From assembly GCA_039602395.1 (NCBI GenBank), contig JBCNJP010000019.1, positions 7,580,997 to 7,644,996 of the forward strand: 64,000 nt of DNA. The letters run 5' to 3'. The notes under the pieces are model-generated. The model worked only from the letters and a program-made list of their open reading frames with translations, was not told where the DNA came from and did no database searches. Position 1 is the first letter of the stretch. The number at the start of each line of letters is the position of its first letter. Origin of the DNA: Deinandra increscens subsp. villosa. Taxonomy: Eukaryota; Streptophyta; Magnoliopsida; Asterales; Asteraceae. The position numbers and the translations under genes were made by a program. Positions 36,701 through 47,222 of the stretch are shown piece by piece.

Positions 36701-36913
36701 GTCGAGGAGCAGATACGCGCTAGAGTAGAGGAGCAAGTGGCGGAGAAGATTTCTCAGTATGAAAAAACTCAAAGGGAGATGGTTGAAAGGATGGAGGGCA
36801 TGCAACGTTTATTAATGCTTGGCGGGTTTTTACCGCCATCTCAAGTCGAATCCCAAAGACAAGTAGATGTGGATCAAGTTGACACAAAGTGTACTCTGAA
36901 GAATAAACAGTAG
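33738..36913 (+). CDS. Methyl-CpG-binding-domain-like protein, tandem copy A
   Basis: Six exons: 33738-33806, 34079-34171, 34264-34371, 34450-34575, 34655-34774, 36311-36913; every junction falls between codons and gives 372 residues. The MBD-like fold is about 109-157: KGWTIEKRMRPEKDGIHRVD, a tyrosine in KIYRHPKSKRIMRS, then VEVKKFIE, the pattern W..E.R.R...D..Y..P..KR.RS..EV..F. An N-terminal 60 residues (GLEIILYNDQEA, KPTEVPG) and a basic KRKR patch precede it. The C-terminal 200 residues are Ser/Gln-rich, then a charged coiled coil (about 290-350; EEQIRARVEEQVAEKISQYE). MBD proteins bind methylated CpG in nuclear chromatin; whether this divergent one does is unknown. Intron 5 is 1,536 bp, filled with repeats. 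Function is inferred from the MBD match alone. Confidence 0.78.
35270..36232. mobile_element. GTTCGT-type MITE in intron 5 of MBD-like copy A, with a nested foldback
   Basis: Outer parts (35280-35520 and 35990-36232) are dense in CGAAC/GTTCG words (GTTCGTGTTTATTCG, AAACGAACATAAACGAAC), typical of an Asteraceae- or eudicot-type MITE. A separate foldback sits inside at about 35631-35955: CCGTTTGTTTTAA pairs with TTAAAACAAACGG, and CACATTTCA pairs with TGAAATGTG. Copy B of the gene keeps only the last 55 bases or so of the outer element (about 46116-46172). Confidence 0.65.
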
Positions 36914-37536
36914 TAGTTTCCTTTGTTCTGAAATTTGAATGTTGATTTTGTAGGTATATGAAATTGCAAACATGTTACAGCTACTAGTTTATTGACTTGA
37001 TTTTGTGGAATTTGGTTGAATAAATGTTTGGCTTTTTGATGATTGAAATGTATGTTTTACTTTCTTATTTTACCTATTTTACTACTTGACTGTTTGAGAT
37101 TAAACATAACCTATATCAACCCGTTCATAAGTAAGCGGGTCAAAACTCCAACCTCCAACTAAATTCCGATCAAATACAGGTTCTCTAAGCCCAAAATCTC
37201 AACCAACCTGCTGCAGTTTATAAGATCCATTGATGAAAGGTATAAACACGTTGATTGCTCACAAACTTCTCTAATGTTTGCAATGAACTGATGAAGCTAG
37301 TATCTTGGAACAAGTTTTTTTTGGAAAAAGTGAAATATGGAATCATAACATAGATACCAATCATCTTTTTTTTTTTTTAACGGCCGTCATTAGAATAACA
37401 AAACAAGCCCCCGCAAGACACTGGGAAATACAAGGTTTTGAACTAAAACAACATAGTACAAAGAGATACAAACGAAGGAAACTAAACCAAAACAAGGCAA
37501 AATAAATTCCAGCCATATTTACCCTCAGTGACGAGT
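36914..37536. other. 3' flank of MBD-like copy A
   Basis: The first 160 bases match the 3' flank of copy B, including TTGGTTGAATAAATGTTTGGC, which carries a polyadenylation-like AATAAA. The rest has no counterpart in unit B and no recognisable gene. Confidence 0.5.
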
Positions 37537-37742
37537 GACCCGCAGGGGCGCAACTTTTAAGGGGCGGGAGGGGGTGTCCGACCCCCCAAATTTTTTTTTG
37601 CGATGTAATATAATTTTCGTGTAGAAAATTTCGATATACTCCGGTTTCGACCCCCCATTTACCCAAAAATTGACGTTAGGAAAAAACAAAATTTGATCCC
37701 GACCCCCCACTTGATATTTTCAAGCTTCGCCACTGACCCGCA
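37537..37742. mobile_element. hAT-like short element with 8-bp direct repeat
   Basis: A 190-bp GC-biased insert (37545-37734) opens GGGGCGCAAC and closes CTTCGCCACT, similar to the GGCGGA/TCCGCCACTG ends of plant hAT MITEs. It is flanked by GACCCGCA on both sides (37537-37544 and 37735-37742). It is absent from unit B, so it entered unit A after the duplication or was lost with a larger deletion in B. Confidence 0.6.
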
Positions 37743-37912
37743 AAGCATACCCATACCCACCAGCACTGTGTGATTCTAATCCCTCAAGAGTTACCCACAG
37801 ATCAGCCTTACCAATCATCTAAGGCCTCACTAAGGGTCTATTTGGAGTCATGAAAGGATTTTTTTGGAACGTGCATATTGACCCGAAATACTTTCAAAAA
37901 AGAAAAATAAAT

Positions 37913-37998
37913 TCCGACCTGCCGGATTCGAACCAGCGACCTAAGGATGGCTATGATAACACTACAGTCCTCCGCTCTACCAACTGAGCTAAGGTCGG
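37913..37998 (-). tRNA. tRNA-Tyr (GTA) with 13-nt intron, unit A
   Basis: Read on the minus strand: acceptor CCGACCT pairs perfectly with AGGTCGG, discriminator A. D arm GCTCAGTTGGTAGAGC, anticodon arm GAGGACTGTAG with anticodon GTA, T arm GCTGGTTCGAATCCGGC. A 13-base intron (TGTTATCATAGCC) sits one base 3' of the anticodon, the standard place; the mature length is 73. Plant nuclear tRNA-Tyr genes normally carry such introns. The mature sequence is identical to that of the unit B copy. Confidence 0.95.
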
Positions 37999-38253
37999 AT
38001 TTGTTTATTTCTCACGTAAATTGGATATATAGTGTAAAGTCACCCATTAAAATCCTAATAGTTAAATGTTCATAGTTCAATACCTCAGTGGTTAAGTGTA
38101 GAATAAAGTGAAGTCTCAAAATAGATAATGTTAAATTTTGAAGATTAAAGTAGTAACTGTTACCACTAAGACAAATTGACATGAATACTTAAAACTAGAA
38201 GATGAAGGTAACATATTTAAGTATTGAAGACATTTCTTTTCTTTATAACATTA

Positions 38254-38347
38254 ATTTTATGACGCATAAGAAATGTGTGTCATCTACTCTTCATATATTA
38301 TGAATTATCATAGTTTTTTATGACATCTATTTTTGTGCGTCATAAAA
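38254..38347. mobile_element. Small inverted-repeat element (TTTTATGACGCA ends)
   Basis: TTTTATGACGCATAAG at the left is matched by GTGCGTCATAAAA at the right, and ATGTGTGTCAT by ATGACATCTAT further in. The element is about 94 bp with AT-rich middle. It falls at the junction between the two duplicated units. No clear target duplication. Confidence 0.5.
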
Positions 38348-38430
38348 CCAGCGAATGTCATTGTTCACACGTGACTAAAGTTTTTTTTTTTTTGTAATAG
38401 TGACATATGTTAAACTGAAACTAAAGAAAC

Positions 38431-38551
38431 TATTAGACTAGGTTTAGTTACACTTTGTAAATATCCAATTTAGAAGGATATTAGATGTAAATGTTGTAAC
38501 TATATATATGTGTGAATTAATGAGAATGAATCAAGCATTTGAATTCTATTA
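38431..38551 (+). repeat. 5' LTR of the Copia element
   Basis: 121 bp, identical to the 3' LTR. It contains a TATA-like CTATATATATG at about 38500, which should drive the element transcript. Confidence 0.95.
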
Positions 38552-38684
38552 TGGTATCAGAGCAATTAGCGATCCATTCTCTCCCTCCTCTCCAAAAAAT
38601 TTCGCTACCCTCTCCTCCCTCTAACCCTAATCTGCCGTCACCCCATTCCCATCCCCAACCCTCTGTTGCTTTTCTCCTTCAAGA

Positions 38685-41600
38685 ATGTCGACCATTCACC
38701 CTGCCTTAACTGTAACAAACATTAAGAGCTTCCTTCCTTTAACCCTTGAACCAAAAACCAGCAAGTTTGTTACGTGGAGGGAGCTTTTCAAAATCCATTG
38801 CAAGGCCCACAGTTGCTATGACCATCTCGAATCATCGGAACCTCCAACCCCTGTCGCCACCGAGAAAGACAAACAACCCCCTCCCGTAGATCTTGATCTC
38901 TGGAAACGTGTTGACGCAACGGTTCTCCAATGGATCTACGGGACGATCTCCATCAACCTTGTTCAAACCATCATGACGGAGGACACCATCGCTTGTTCCG
39001 CGTGGAAGAAACTCATGGATCTCTTCAAGAATAACGAGAACTCTCGTGCGTTGAGTCTTGAACATCAGTTCATGAGTACCAAGCTTGATAACTTTGCGGA
39101 TATGTCGGCTTATTGCCAAGAAATCAAGGAAATCGCAGACCAACTAGCCAATGTTAATGCGGCTGTATCGAATCAGAGAATGGTTTTGCAACTGATCTCG
39201 GGTTTGAATGATAGCTACGATGGTGTAGCCATGCTCCTACAACAATCTAATCCGCTACCCGACTTTCATGATGCCCGCTCTAGGTTACTCCTCGAGGAGA
39301 GTCGGAAGGCTCGTCAAGCCGCCTCATCATCCACGGCTCTACATGCAGCGCAGCAACCGGTTCATTATGCTCCGCCACAGCAGCCTCCTACCTATGGGCA
39401 AGGACACTCGGATCAGAACCGACAACGGGGTCGTAAGCAACAAAATGGAAAAAGGGATAACCGTCGCCGTGATAATCGGGATCGCGGATCCGCCTCACAT
39501 GCTTCTGGGCAGCCCCTCCCTCCCCCATATGTTACTTACGGCTGGCAGCAACAACCCCAGCAGCCCGCTCCCACTTGGCAGTGGCAAACTCCGCCATGCC
39601 CCTACCCGACCGCTCCGGTTTATCGTGCCTTAACACCACCACGAGTTGGACCGATTCCCTCCACTGCTCCGGGTATTCTCGGACCACCGCCACAAGCCTA
39701 TGTTGTTGCGAACACCTACTATGTTCCCGCTCCCGAGCAAGCCATGTACACGACTCAGATTCCTCAAAACGATGTATGGGTTCTCGACTCCGGGGCGTCC
39801 ACTCACATGGCTCACACGGCAGGTAAACTCTCCTCTTATGTCCATAATAACAGGTTGAATTCTATTGTTGTTGGCAATGGTTCCAAGCTTCCCGTTCACG
39901 GAACCGGTTGTACCACACTTTCACCACCAAACCCACCTTTAAAACTTAAAAATATTCTTGTTTCCCCTTCTCTTATTACTAATCTTTGCTCTGTTAGACG
40001 TCTCACCACTGATAATGATATCTCCATTGAATTTGATCGTTTTGGTTTTCTTGTGAAGGACTACCGAACGCGGAGACCTATCCTCCGTTCTAACAGTGAT
40101 GGACCACTCTACCAGCTTCCCACCTCATTGCCACCTTCCGCATTTGCAGCTTTCTCCCAGGATCTCTGGCACTCTCGCTTGGGACACCCGGGATCATCTA
40201 TCTTACGTTTTTTAAATAGTCGCAATAAAATACATGTGAACAATATTTCTGTTTCGGATTTTTGTCAATCCTGTGTATTGGGAAAACAAATCAAGTTGCC
40301 ATTTATTGATTCTACCTTTTCTGCATCTTTACCTTTTGATATTGTTCATAGCGACTTGTGGACCTCCCCGGTTCTAAGCTCGGGAGGTCATAAATACTAT
40401 ATATTATTTCTAGATGATTATTCTAATTTTTTGTGGACTTATCCTATTGCTAGAAAATCATCCGTCTTCACAATCTTTAAAAATTTTCACAATCTTATTC
40501 TTACCCAATTTTCTAAACCAATAAAACAATTTCAATGCGATAACGGAACCGAGTATAACAACAAAGCCTTCCATGACTTTTGCACAAAAACAGGAATGCA
40601 GTTTCGTTTTTCGTGTCCACATACATCCTCCCAAAATGGAAAATCTGAAAGAAAAATACGTTCAATCAATAATATTATACGCACCCTTCTTTCACATTCA
40701 TCCGTTCCAACATCATTTTGGCATCATGCCCTCCAAATGGCTACCTACATACTCAACATCCTTCCTTCAAAATTAAAAAATCACCTCACTCCCACTTCTC
40801 TTCTTTACCATCGTGATCCTCTCTATGACGATCTTCGCACTTTCGGGTGCCTTTGTTACCCTCTCATTCCTCCTTCCACCATCAACAAACTTCAACAACT
40901 CTCTCTTCCTTGTGTCTTTCTCGGATATCCCGCCAACCATCGAGGATACAAATGCTATGATCTTGCCTCTCACAAAATCATCATCTCACGTCATGTGATT
41001 TTTGACGAGAAAACTTTCCCCTTTTCCTCCATAAGTTCCCTATCTGCCTCCTACGATTTTCTGGATTGTGACCCACACCCTTCCTGGGCTGATCCATCTT
41101 CTACTCCCATCCCCCCCCGTAAATAACCCACCGACTCAGCCCACTCCTCAATCGGTTGAGCCCACTTCCCCTTCTCCCAACACTCCTCTGGCCCAACAGC
41201 AGCCCACTCCTCTTGCTGCCCCAGCCCAATCTCAAACACAAACGCCCCAGTCGCCGGTTCCCTCACCCCACATGTCTCACACTAATTCCCCAGCACCATC
41301 TACTGCCCCCAGTGTCGGACGCTCCTCGACCACTGTGACGCCACCGACGCCACCTCCACCACCTCCACCACCTCGCACCATACACACCCGGAGTATGTCC
41401 GGCATCTTTAAACCAAAACAACCACTCAATCTTCATGCCTCCACCTCCATTGACCCGATACCCAAATCACCCACCGAAGCCTTAGCCAACCCTACATGGT
41501 ACCATGCCATGACAGAGGAATTTACTGCTCTTATAGATAATAAGACGTGGGAGTTAGTACCTCGCACTTCTAACATGAACATAGTTCGGTGTATTTGGTT

Positions 41601-42990
41601 ATTCAAACATAAGTTTAAATCTGACGGTTCTTTGGAGCGCTACAAAGCGCGGTTAGTTTGTGATGGCAGGTCGCAGCAGGTCGGGATCGATTGTCACGAG
41701 ACATTTAGTCCGGTGGTTAAGCCAGCAACCATTAGGACTGTTCTGAGCATTGCCTTAACTCGGAACTGGGATATCAGTCAGTTGGATGTTAAAAATGCCT
41801 TTCTTCATGGGCATTTAGCAGAGACGGTGTTTATGCACCAACCGATGGGGTTTCGTCATCCTTCTTTCCCTAACCATGTTTGCAGGTTGAAGAAGTCGCT
41901 TTATGGCCTCAAACAGGCCCCTCGTGCCTGGTACCAGCGATTTACGGATTTTGTCACCACCATCGGGTTTCATCACAGCAATTGTGACCATTCTCTATTT
42001 ATCTATCGCCGAGGCCGTGACACCGCCTTCATACTTCTGTATGTGGATGATATCATCCTCGTCACCTCCTCGGCACAACTCAAACAACACGTAATGTCTC
42101 ATCTTTCTAGTGAATTTGCAATGAAAGATCTTGGTCCCTTATCATTCTTCCTCGGGGTCAAAGTCTCGAGACACACGGATGAGTTGTTCCTCTCTCAAGC
42201 CCAATATGCCAGTGATATACTTTCCCAAGCTTCCATGCAATCATGCAATGCCTCTCACACTCCGGTAGTTTCCGCCGCCAAATTGGGGGCCGACGCCGGC
42301 CCACCCGTCGAAGACCCCACTCAGTTCCGCAGTCTTGCCGGCGCACTTCAGTATCTGACTTTCACACGGCCGGATATCTCTTATGCTGTTCAACAGGTAT
42401 GCATGCACATGCACGATCCGAGAGAAGGTCATCTCAACGCCTTAAAGCGTATTTTGAGGTACGTCAAAGGTACTATTGATATGGGTCTTCACATGCATCG
42501 TCACTCTGCTTCGACACTTATTTCTTACACCGATGCTGATTGGGCTGGATGCCCTGACACGCGACGTTCCACGTCCGGCTACTGTGTCTACTTGGGTGAC
42601 AACTTGATCTCTTGGTCGTCCAAACGTCAGTCTACTTTATCTAGATCAAGTGCTGAAGCCGAATATCGTGGGGTTGCTCATGTGGTCGCCGAGTTATGCT
42701 GGCTCCAGAACCTTCTTCTTGAACTCGGCCACCTCCCACGTCGCACGTCCATTGTTTATTGCGACAATGTGAGTGCCATCTTCATGTCTCAAAATCCCAT
42801 TCAACATCAGAGAACGAAACACATAGAGGTTGATCTTCACTTTGTTCGAGAAAAGGTACAAAAAGGGGAAGTTCGCATTCAACATGTTCCATCTCGCTAT
42901 CAGTTTGCTGACATCTTCACCAAAGGTCTACCTAGGGTTCTCTTCGATGATTTCCGCAACAGTCTAAGCATTCGTCCTCCTCCTCCTTAG
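38685..42990 (+). CDS. Copia gag-pol polyprotein, one frameshift
   Basis: One polyprotein in two frames: 38685-41126, then the other frame to 42990. Order: gag of the UBN2 type (about 38685-39700); aspartic protease with DSGAS at 39786-39800; GAG-pre-integrase and zinc finger (HSRLGHPG, then CQSC); integrase with D, D and E in SDLW, CDNGTEY and NGKSERK; reverse transcriptase (RYKARLVCDG, YVDD at 42040-42051); RNase H (YTDADWAGC, SSAEAEYRG, YCDNVSAI). Gag shows no CCHC zinc knuckle; a basic Arg/Asn-rich patch and Pro/Gln-rich stretch stand in its place. The frame breaks at a run of eight C (41111-41118), between integrase and reverse transcriptase; one C too many explains it, either a real mutation or an assembly error. 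Confidence 0.93.
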
Positions 42991-43002
42991 ACTGAGGGGG
43001 TG

Positions 43003-43123
43003 TATTAGACTAGGTTTAGTTACACTTTGTAAATATCCAATTTAGAAGGATATTAGATGTAAATGTTGTAACTATATATATGTGTGAATTAATGAGAATG
43101 AATCAAGCATTTGAATTCTATTA
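43003..43123 (+). repeat. 3' LTR of the Copia element
   Basis: 121 bp, identical to the 5' LTR, preceded by the polypurine tract and two extra bases TG that are not part of the left LTR copy. Confidence 0.95.
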
Positions 43124-43579
43124 GAAACCCAAATAAAAAAACAAAAAAAATTGTTTACAAAAGTAAAAGAAATTACAAAACATAAATGAAAAAAATAAAC
43201 TGTGGTTGTGATGATACAAAAATTGAACTTGAGACCTAAGAGTTTTTCTACATGCATTTTCACATCACATCGAACTAATTAACTCATTTGCATTTTAAAT
43301 GTATACAAACATATAATTAAAAAGATTATAGAAAATATATTAGCAAAATTTAAAAACTTCACGCCCCTGAAAGAATGGACTTCAGACGATCTCCCACCTT
43401 ACTCATGCCCTGGGCTAGCCCTGTGTGAGACCCTTAAAAAACCTAATTGTTTATTAATATATTCTATGTAGCTTTTATAAATCTAAAAATGTAATCATTT
43501 AAAATTTCATCTTTATTATTTTAACAAAACGCCAAGGACTTACATAGGAGGTTTAGAACCCCGTGGTGGGGTGGATTAG

Positions 43580-44280
43580 GCTTAGATTTTCTAAGTGGTG
43601 AATGTTTAAACCATATGATGGACAAAAAAATTGCCGTTAAAAAAAGGAGCTTTAGAAATTAAAAGTACACAAATCTACGAATGCGAGAGAATCTAAAATC
43701 CACATATGTTTGATCTAAAGAAACTAGAACTCCTAATATCTTAAATGGATTGTCTAATGGACCGTCTTTTATTGAGAAAAAACTCAATTCCTTCCATAAA
43801 CATCAACAAGAAACAAGGATTGATGCATGCATCGTATTCTTCTTAGATCGGATTTACATTCAACATTTTAAAGATTTCTAAAAGATGGTAAATCCAACAA
43901 GGTGTAAACTTGCTATGGCTGGGTGGATAAGGCTTTGATTTTCTAAGTGCTGAATGTTCAAACCCTATAATGGACAATAAATTTGTTACTAAAAAAAGAA
44001 GGTTTAGAAATTAAAAGTACATGAATCAACCAATGTGAGAGAATCTAAAATCGACATATGTAATATGTTTGATCTGAAGAAATTTAGAACTCTCAATATC
44101 TTAAATCGACCGTTAATGGACCGTCTATAACTGAGAAAACAACTTCATTCCTCACGTACCATAAATATTAACAAGAAACAAGTATCACCACATGCACCAT
44201 TTTATTCTTAGATCGGATTTACATTCAACGTTTTAGAGATTTCTAAAAGATCGCGAATCCAACAAGGTGTAAACTCGCTA
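43580..44280. repeat. Internal tandem duplication of about 340 bp in unit B
   Basis: The blocks GATTTTCTAAGTG(G/C)TGAATGTT, TTTAGAAATTAAAAGTAC, TTAGATCGGATTTACATTCA and AACAAGGTGTAAACT occur twice in the same order (about 43580-43920 and 43935-44280). Unit A has the block once (about 32760-33045). It lies upstream of the MBD-like copy B. Confidence 0.85.
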
Positions 44281-44817
44281 CTTCATTAAAATACATTTTC
44301 TTTTATTTCAACTTACTTATTTACTTCATGTTAAAAATCTATTACCTTGTGAAAAGAGTTATCATTTCTTAATGGAAAATCTTAAGAAAATCTATTAATC
44401 GAAGGTTTTAGTTACGTTATCAGCAACATTTTATTTCTTTTAATTAAATGTTTAATTGTCTAATTGCTGACCTAATAATTTGAAATTAATTTTGTATTTA
44501 TTATTTAGTGTTTCTACTAACATTGTAATTATTTTTTCTTGTGTTGTTGGCTACCAATTGCAAGGCTGGAATAAGAATATAAATTATATCCGGTAAACTG
44601 AATTAAATGTTTTGAAATTTTGTTGTAACCTCAAAGAAAGTTTTTTGGAGGGAAAGCTTAAACTTTGTAATTAACACAAACACTGCATTCACTTCTCTTC
44701 CTTACAGTTTTTAACAAAAATAGTAATTTATTTAAAACACCATTAGGAGATGTCACAAATTCATTGAATATTACATTTTTGTTGTATCCATTATAATAAA
44801 TGTGTTCTTAACTAATG

Positions 44818-44827
44818 ACTATATATT
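44818..44827 (+). promoter_or_regulatory. TATA-like box upstream of MBD-like copy B
   Basis: CTATATATTC lies about 110 bases before the start codon, at the same place as in copy A. Confidence 0.4.
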
Positions 44828-44929
44828 CAAACCGTCATCAACCAAATTGTATCCCACCATCCCTCCATCTCAAGTTATATCTACCTACCCTTTTGGTTAT
44901 CAATACTGCAGTTTGTTTTCTTGATTAAA

Positions 44930-46830
44930 ATGGTCAACAACCCTGAGAAAGAATCATTTGTTCCTACAGGCTTGGAGATTATTCTATACAATGATCAGGT
45001 AAAAAAAGTTATTTATTTTATACTTTGTCAGGAAGATCTAGAGCAACTGCCAAGGCTCGTGAACACTGTCCTAGTGGCGGAACCAAAACTTTTTATTTCG
45101 ATGGTCTTTATAAAATTGTCTTCTCTACTAACTATAACTATGGAGTCTAACTCGTATTTTTTTTTTCTTTCTAGAAAACTGACATATTCTCATGATTGGG
45201 GTCAATGGAACCTCTTGACCCTCTTCTAGTGGGTCCGAATCCGGAAACACAATTTTAAATAAAAAATTAACATGGATATATGTTACAGGAAGCAAGAAAA
45301 TGGAGAGAATGCCCAAACAAGATTATTGCAGCAGAGCCACTATCTTGGTTGAAACCAACAGAAGTACCTGGTGTTGTGGAGGTAACCCTCAAATACTTAA
45401 GCTTTTAAGACATGATTTAATGTCACATTTTTATGAAATTAATAGAAACAAAAAGTTCCAAAACCAAATGCAGGGAAATGGGTCAACGAGAAAGAGAAAA
45501 AGATGCACATTTTTGGAGTTGGAAGTGGAACATGAAAAAGAATTTAGCCTTGAGGAATTATACAAATCCAACAACATCCATCAGGTAGATCTCATTTATT
45601 TATTTTCCTATATAAAGATGTACCAAGTGCTTCGCGTACGTAACCCGCTTACTAAATTCTTCTGACAGATAATTCTCGATAGAGAAAAAGACGAAGCTAG
45701 TCTAGATCCGCACGAATTACTACAAAATTTAAAAGGGTGGACAGTAGAAAAAAGGAAACGTCCAGAAAAGGACGGGATCCATAGAGTTGATAAGGTATAC
45801 TACTCGTCCTTTGATCCGTACCATTTTATTTATACTTTTATATGTTATAAAGTAACCACAAAATGCTATATAGATTTATAGACATCCCAAGTCCAAAAGG
45901 ATTATGAGGTCGCTAGTCGAAGTAAAGAAGTTCATAGAGACGAATTCGTATAGAGGAAAAGCTTCAGATAATGTGACGGGCTCTCGACCACAGGTTAGTC
46001 TGTAAATATTTAAATTCGCATCAAATTAAACAACCTTCGGTTCCTAACAAGATACGGGTCGGTTTTTAAATTTCAAAGATCCTATTCGACAAGTGAATAT
46101 GCATAAAATTTGTAACTTTCCGCCGAACGGTTCACGAAATGTTCACTGAACGTTCAGTTCGTTTACAGGTCTAAAAACTTGTTCTAGATTTAACTAAGCA
46201 GAGTTATTTGATACTCATTTAATATATTTAGCTTCAACTAATCTTCAGGATGCACACAACAATAGCAACAACAACAACATATTTTTACAAATTTTTAAAA
46301 GGTTGGAAGAAACCTATAACAGTGGTGCTAAACAGACTTCTTCGAGTAACCAATGGGAGGCCATTAGCGCGCAAAAAACCACATGGGGTACTAGTTTCAA
46401 GTCTCATAACAGGGTGGGTTTAAGCCTAAACTCAGCTAGGCCTTTCCATTACCAGGCTCCATTTCCTCAACCACTTTCTGTCCAACCTGAGACAAATGGT
46501 TTATTAAAACAACATGCTCCCAGTGATCTAGGAATGAGGCCTGATGTACAAAGGTGTGTGAGGAGTTTTGGTGCGAGCTCGTCTTCAGTAGGTGTAACTT
46601 GTCTAGATGAAATAAAAGCGATGGTTCATTCTCAAGTCGAGGAGCAGATACGCGCTAGAGTAGAGGAGCAAGTGGCGGAGAAGATTTCTCAGTATGAAAA
46701 AACTCAAAGGGTGATGGTTGAAAGGATGGAGGGCATGCAACGTTTATTAATGCTTGGCGGGTTGTTGCCGCCGTCTCAAGTAGATGTGGATCAAGTTGAC
46801 ACAAAGTGTACTCTGAAGCATAAACAGTAG
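44930..46830 (+). CDS. Methyl-CpG-binding-domain-like protein, tandem copy B
   Basis: Six exons: 44930-44998, 45289-45381, 45474-45584, 45669-45794, 45874-45993, 46249-46830; all junctions fall between codons and give 366 residues. It is collinear with copy A. The MBD-like region (about 110-158) reads KGWTVEKRKRPEKDGIHRVD, then KIYRHPKSKRIMRSLVEVKK. Differences are an extra residue in exon 3 (STRKRKR against SRKRKR), a few missing residues in the last exon (around VQPETNG, and a shortened end at LPPSQVDVDQ), and scattered substitutions. Frame and splice sites are intact, so both copies look usable. Intron 5 is only 255 bp. Promoter, first-exon flank and 3' flank are also shared with copy A. 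Confidence 0.78.
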
Positions 46831-47130
46831 TAGTTTCCTTTTTTCTCAAATTTGAATGTGTTGATTTTGTGGAATTTGGTTTAATAAATGTTTGGCTTTT
46901 TGATGATTGAAATGTATGTTTTATATTTGACTCTTTCAGGTAGAACATAACCTATATCAACCCATTGATAAGTAAGCACGCGTGAAACCTTAACTTTCTA
47001 TCCATTTGATTGCTCATAAACTTTTTTTTTCACAAGAAATTCCAATCCCAGCGGATGTCTGCTAGATGAGAAAGAGGATTTGCAGGTGTGCCATATATAA
47101 ACAGAAATACTTCAAAAAAGAAAAATAAAT

Positions 47131-47222
47131 TCCGACCTGCCGGATTCGAACCAGCGACCTAAGGATGGCTATGAAAATGATAACACTACAGTCCTCCGCT
47201 CTACCAACTGAGCTAAGGTCGG
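47131..47222 (-). tRNA. tRNA-Tyr (GTA) with 19-nt intron, unit B
   Basis: The mature part (73 nt) is identical to the unit A gene: CCGACCT/AGGTCGG acceptor, GTA anticodon, TTCGAAT T-loop. The intron is 19 bases, 6 longer than in unit A, through a six-base insertion of ATTTTC type in its middle. Flanks on both sides match unit A (for example AAATACTTCAAAAAAGAAAA downstream of the gene). Confidence 0.95.

Larger units (their letters stand above)
32300..38235. repeat. Tandem segmental duplication, unit A
   Basis: This segment matches 38400-47460 in order along its length: AT-rich upstream sequence, MBD-like gene, then tRNA-Tyr and its flank. The left edge is recognised by CTAAAACTAAAGAAAC (about 32320-32335), matching CTGAAACTAAAGAAAC at 38415-38430. 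The right edge is near GAAGATGAAGGTAACATATT (about 38198), matching the same word at about 47420. Unit A lacks the Copia insertion and a 340-bp internal duplication of unit B. It has a much longer intron 5 in its MBD-like gene and a hAT-like insertion before the tRNA. Confidence 0.9.
38426..43128 (+). mobile_element. Full-length Ty1/Copia retrotransposon, Ale-like, with identical LTRs
   Basis: The element is 38431-43123 (4,693 bp). LTRs 38431-38551 and 43003-43123 are each 121 bp and identical base for base. A GAAAC target duplication flanks it (38426-38430 and 43124-43128), and unit A shows the empty site with one GAAAC (32331-32335). A primer site TGGTATCAGAGC (initiator-Met type) follows the left LTR directly; a polypurine GACTGAGGGGG precedes the right one. 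The termini are TATTAG...CTATTA, not the usual TG...CA. Internal coding is nearly intact with one frameshift. Identical LTRs mean a recent insertion. The short LTR and RSSAEAEYRG motif suggest the Ale lineage. Confidence 0.95.

Noticed and set aside
38832..42885. Antisense and alternative-frame ORFs across the Copia element (up to 121 codons)
   Set aside because: They overlap the gag-pol frames with full catalytic motifs, have no motifs of their own, and are shadows of the C- and T-rich codon use.
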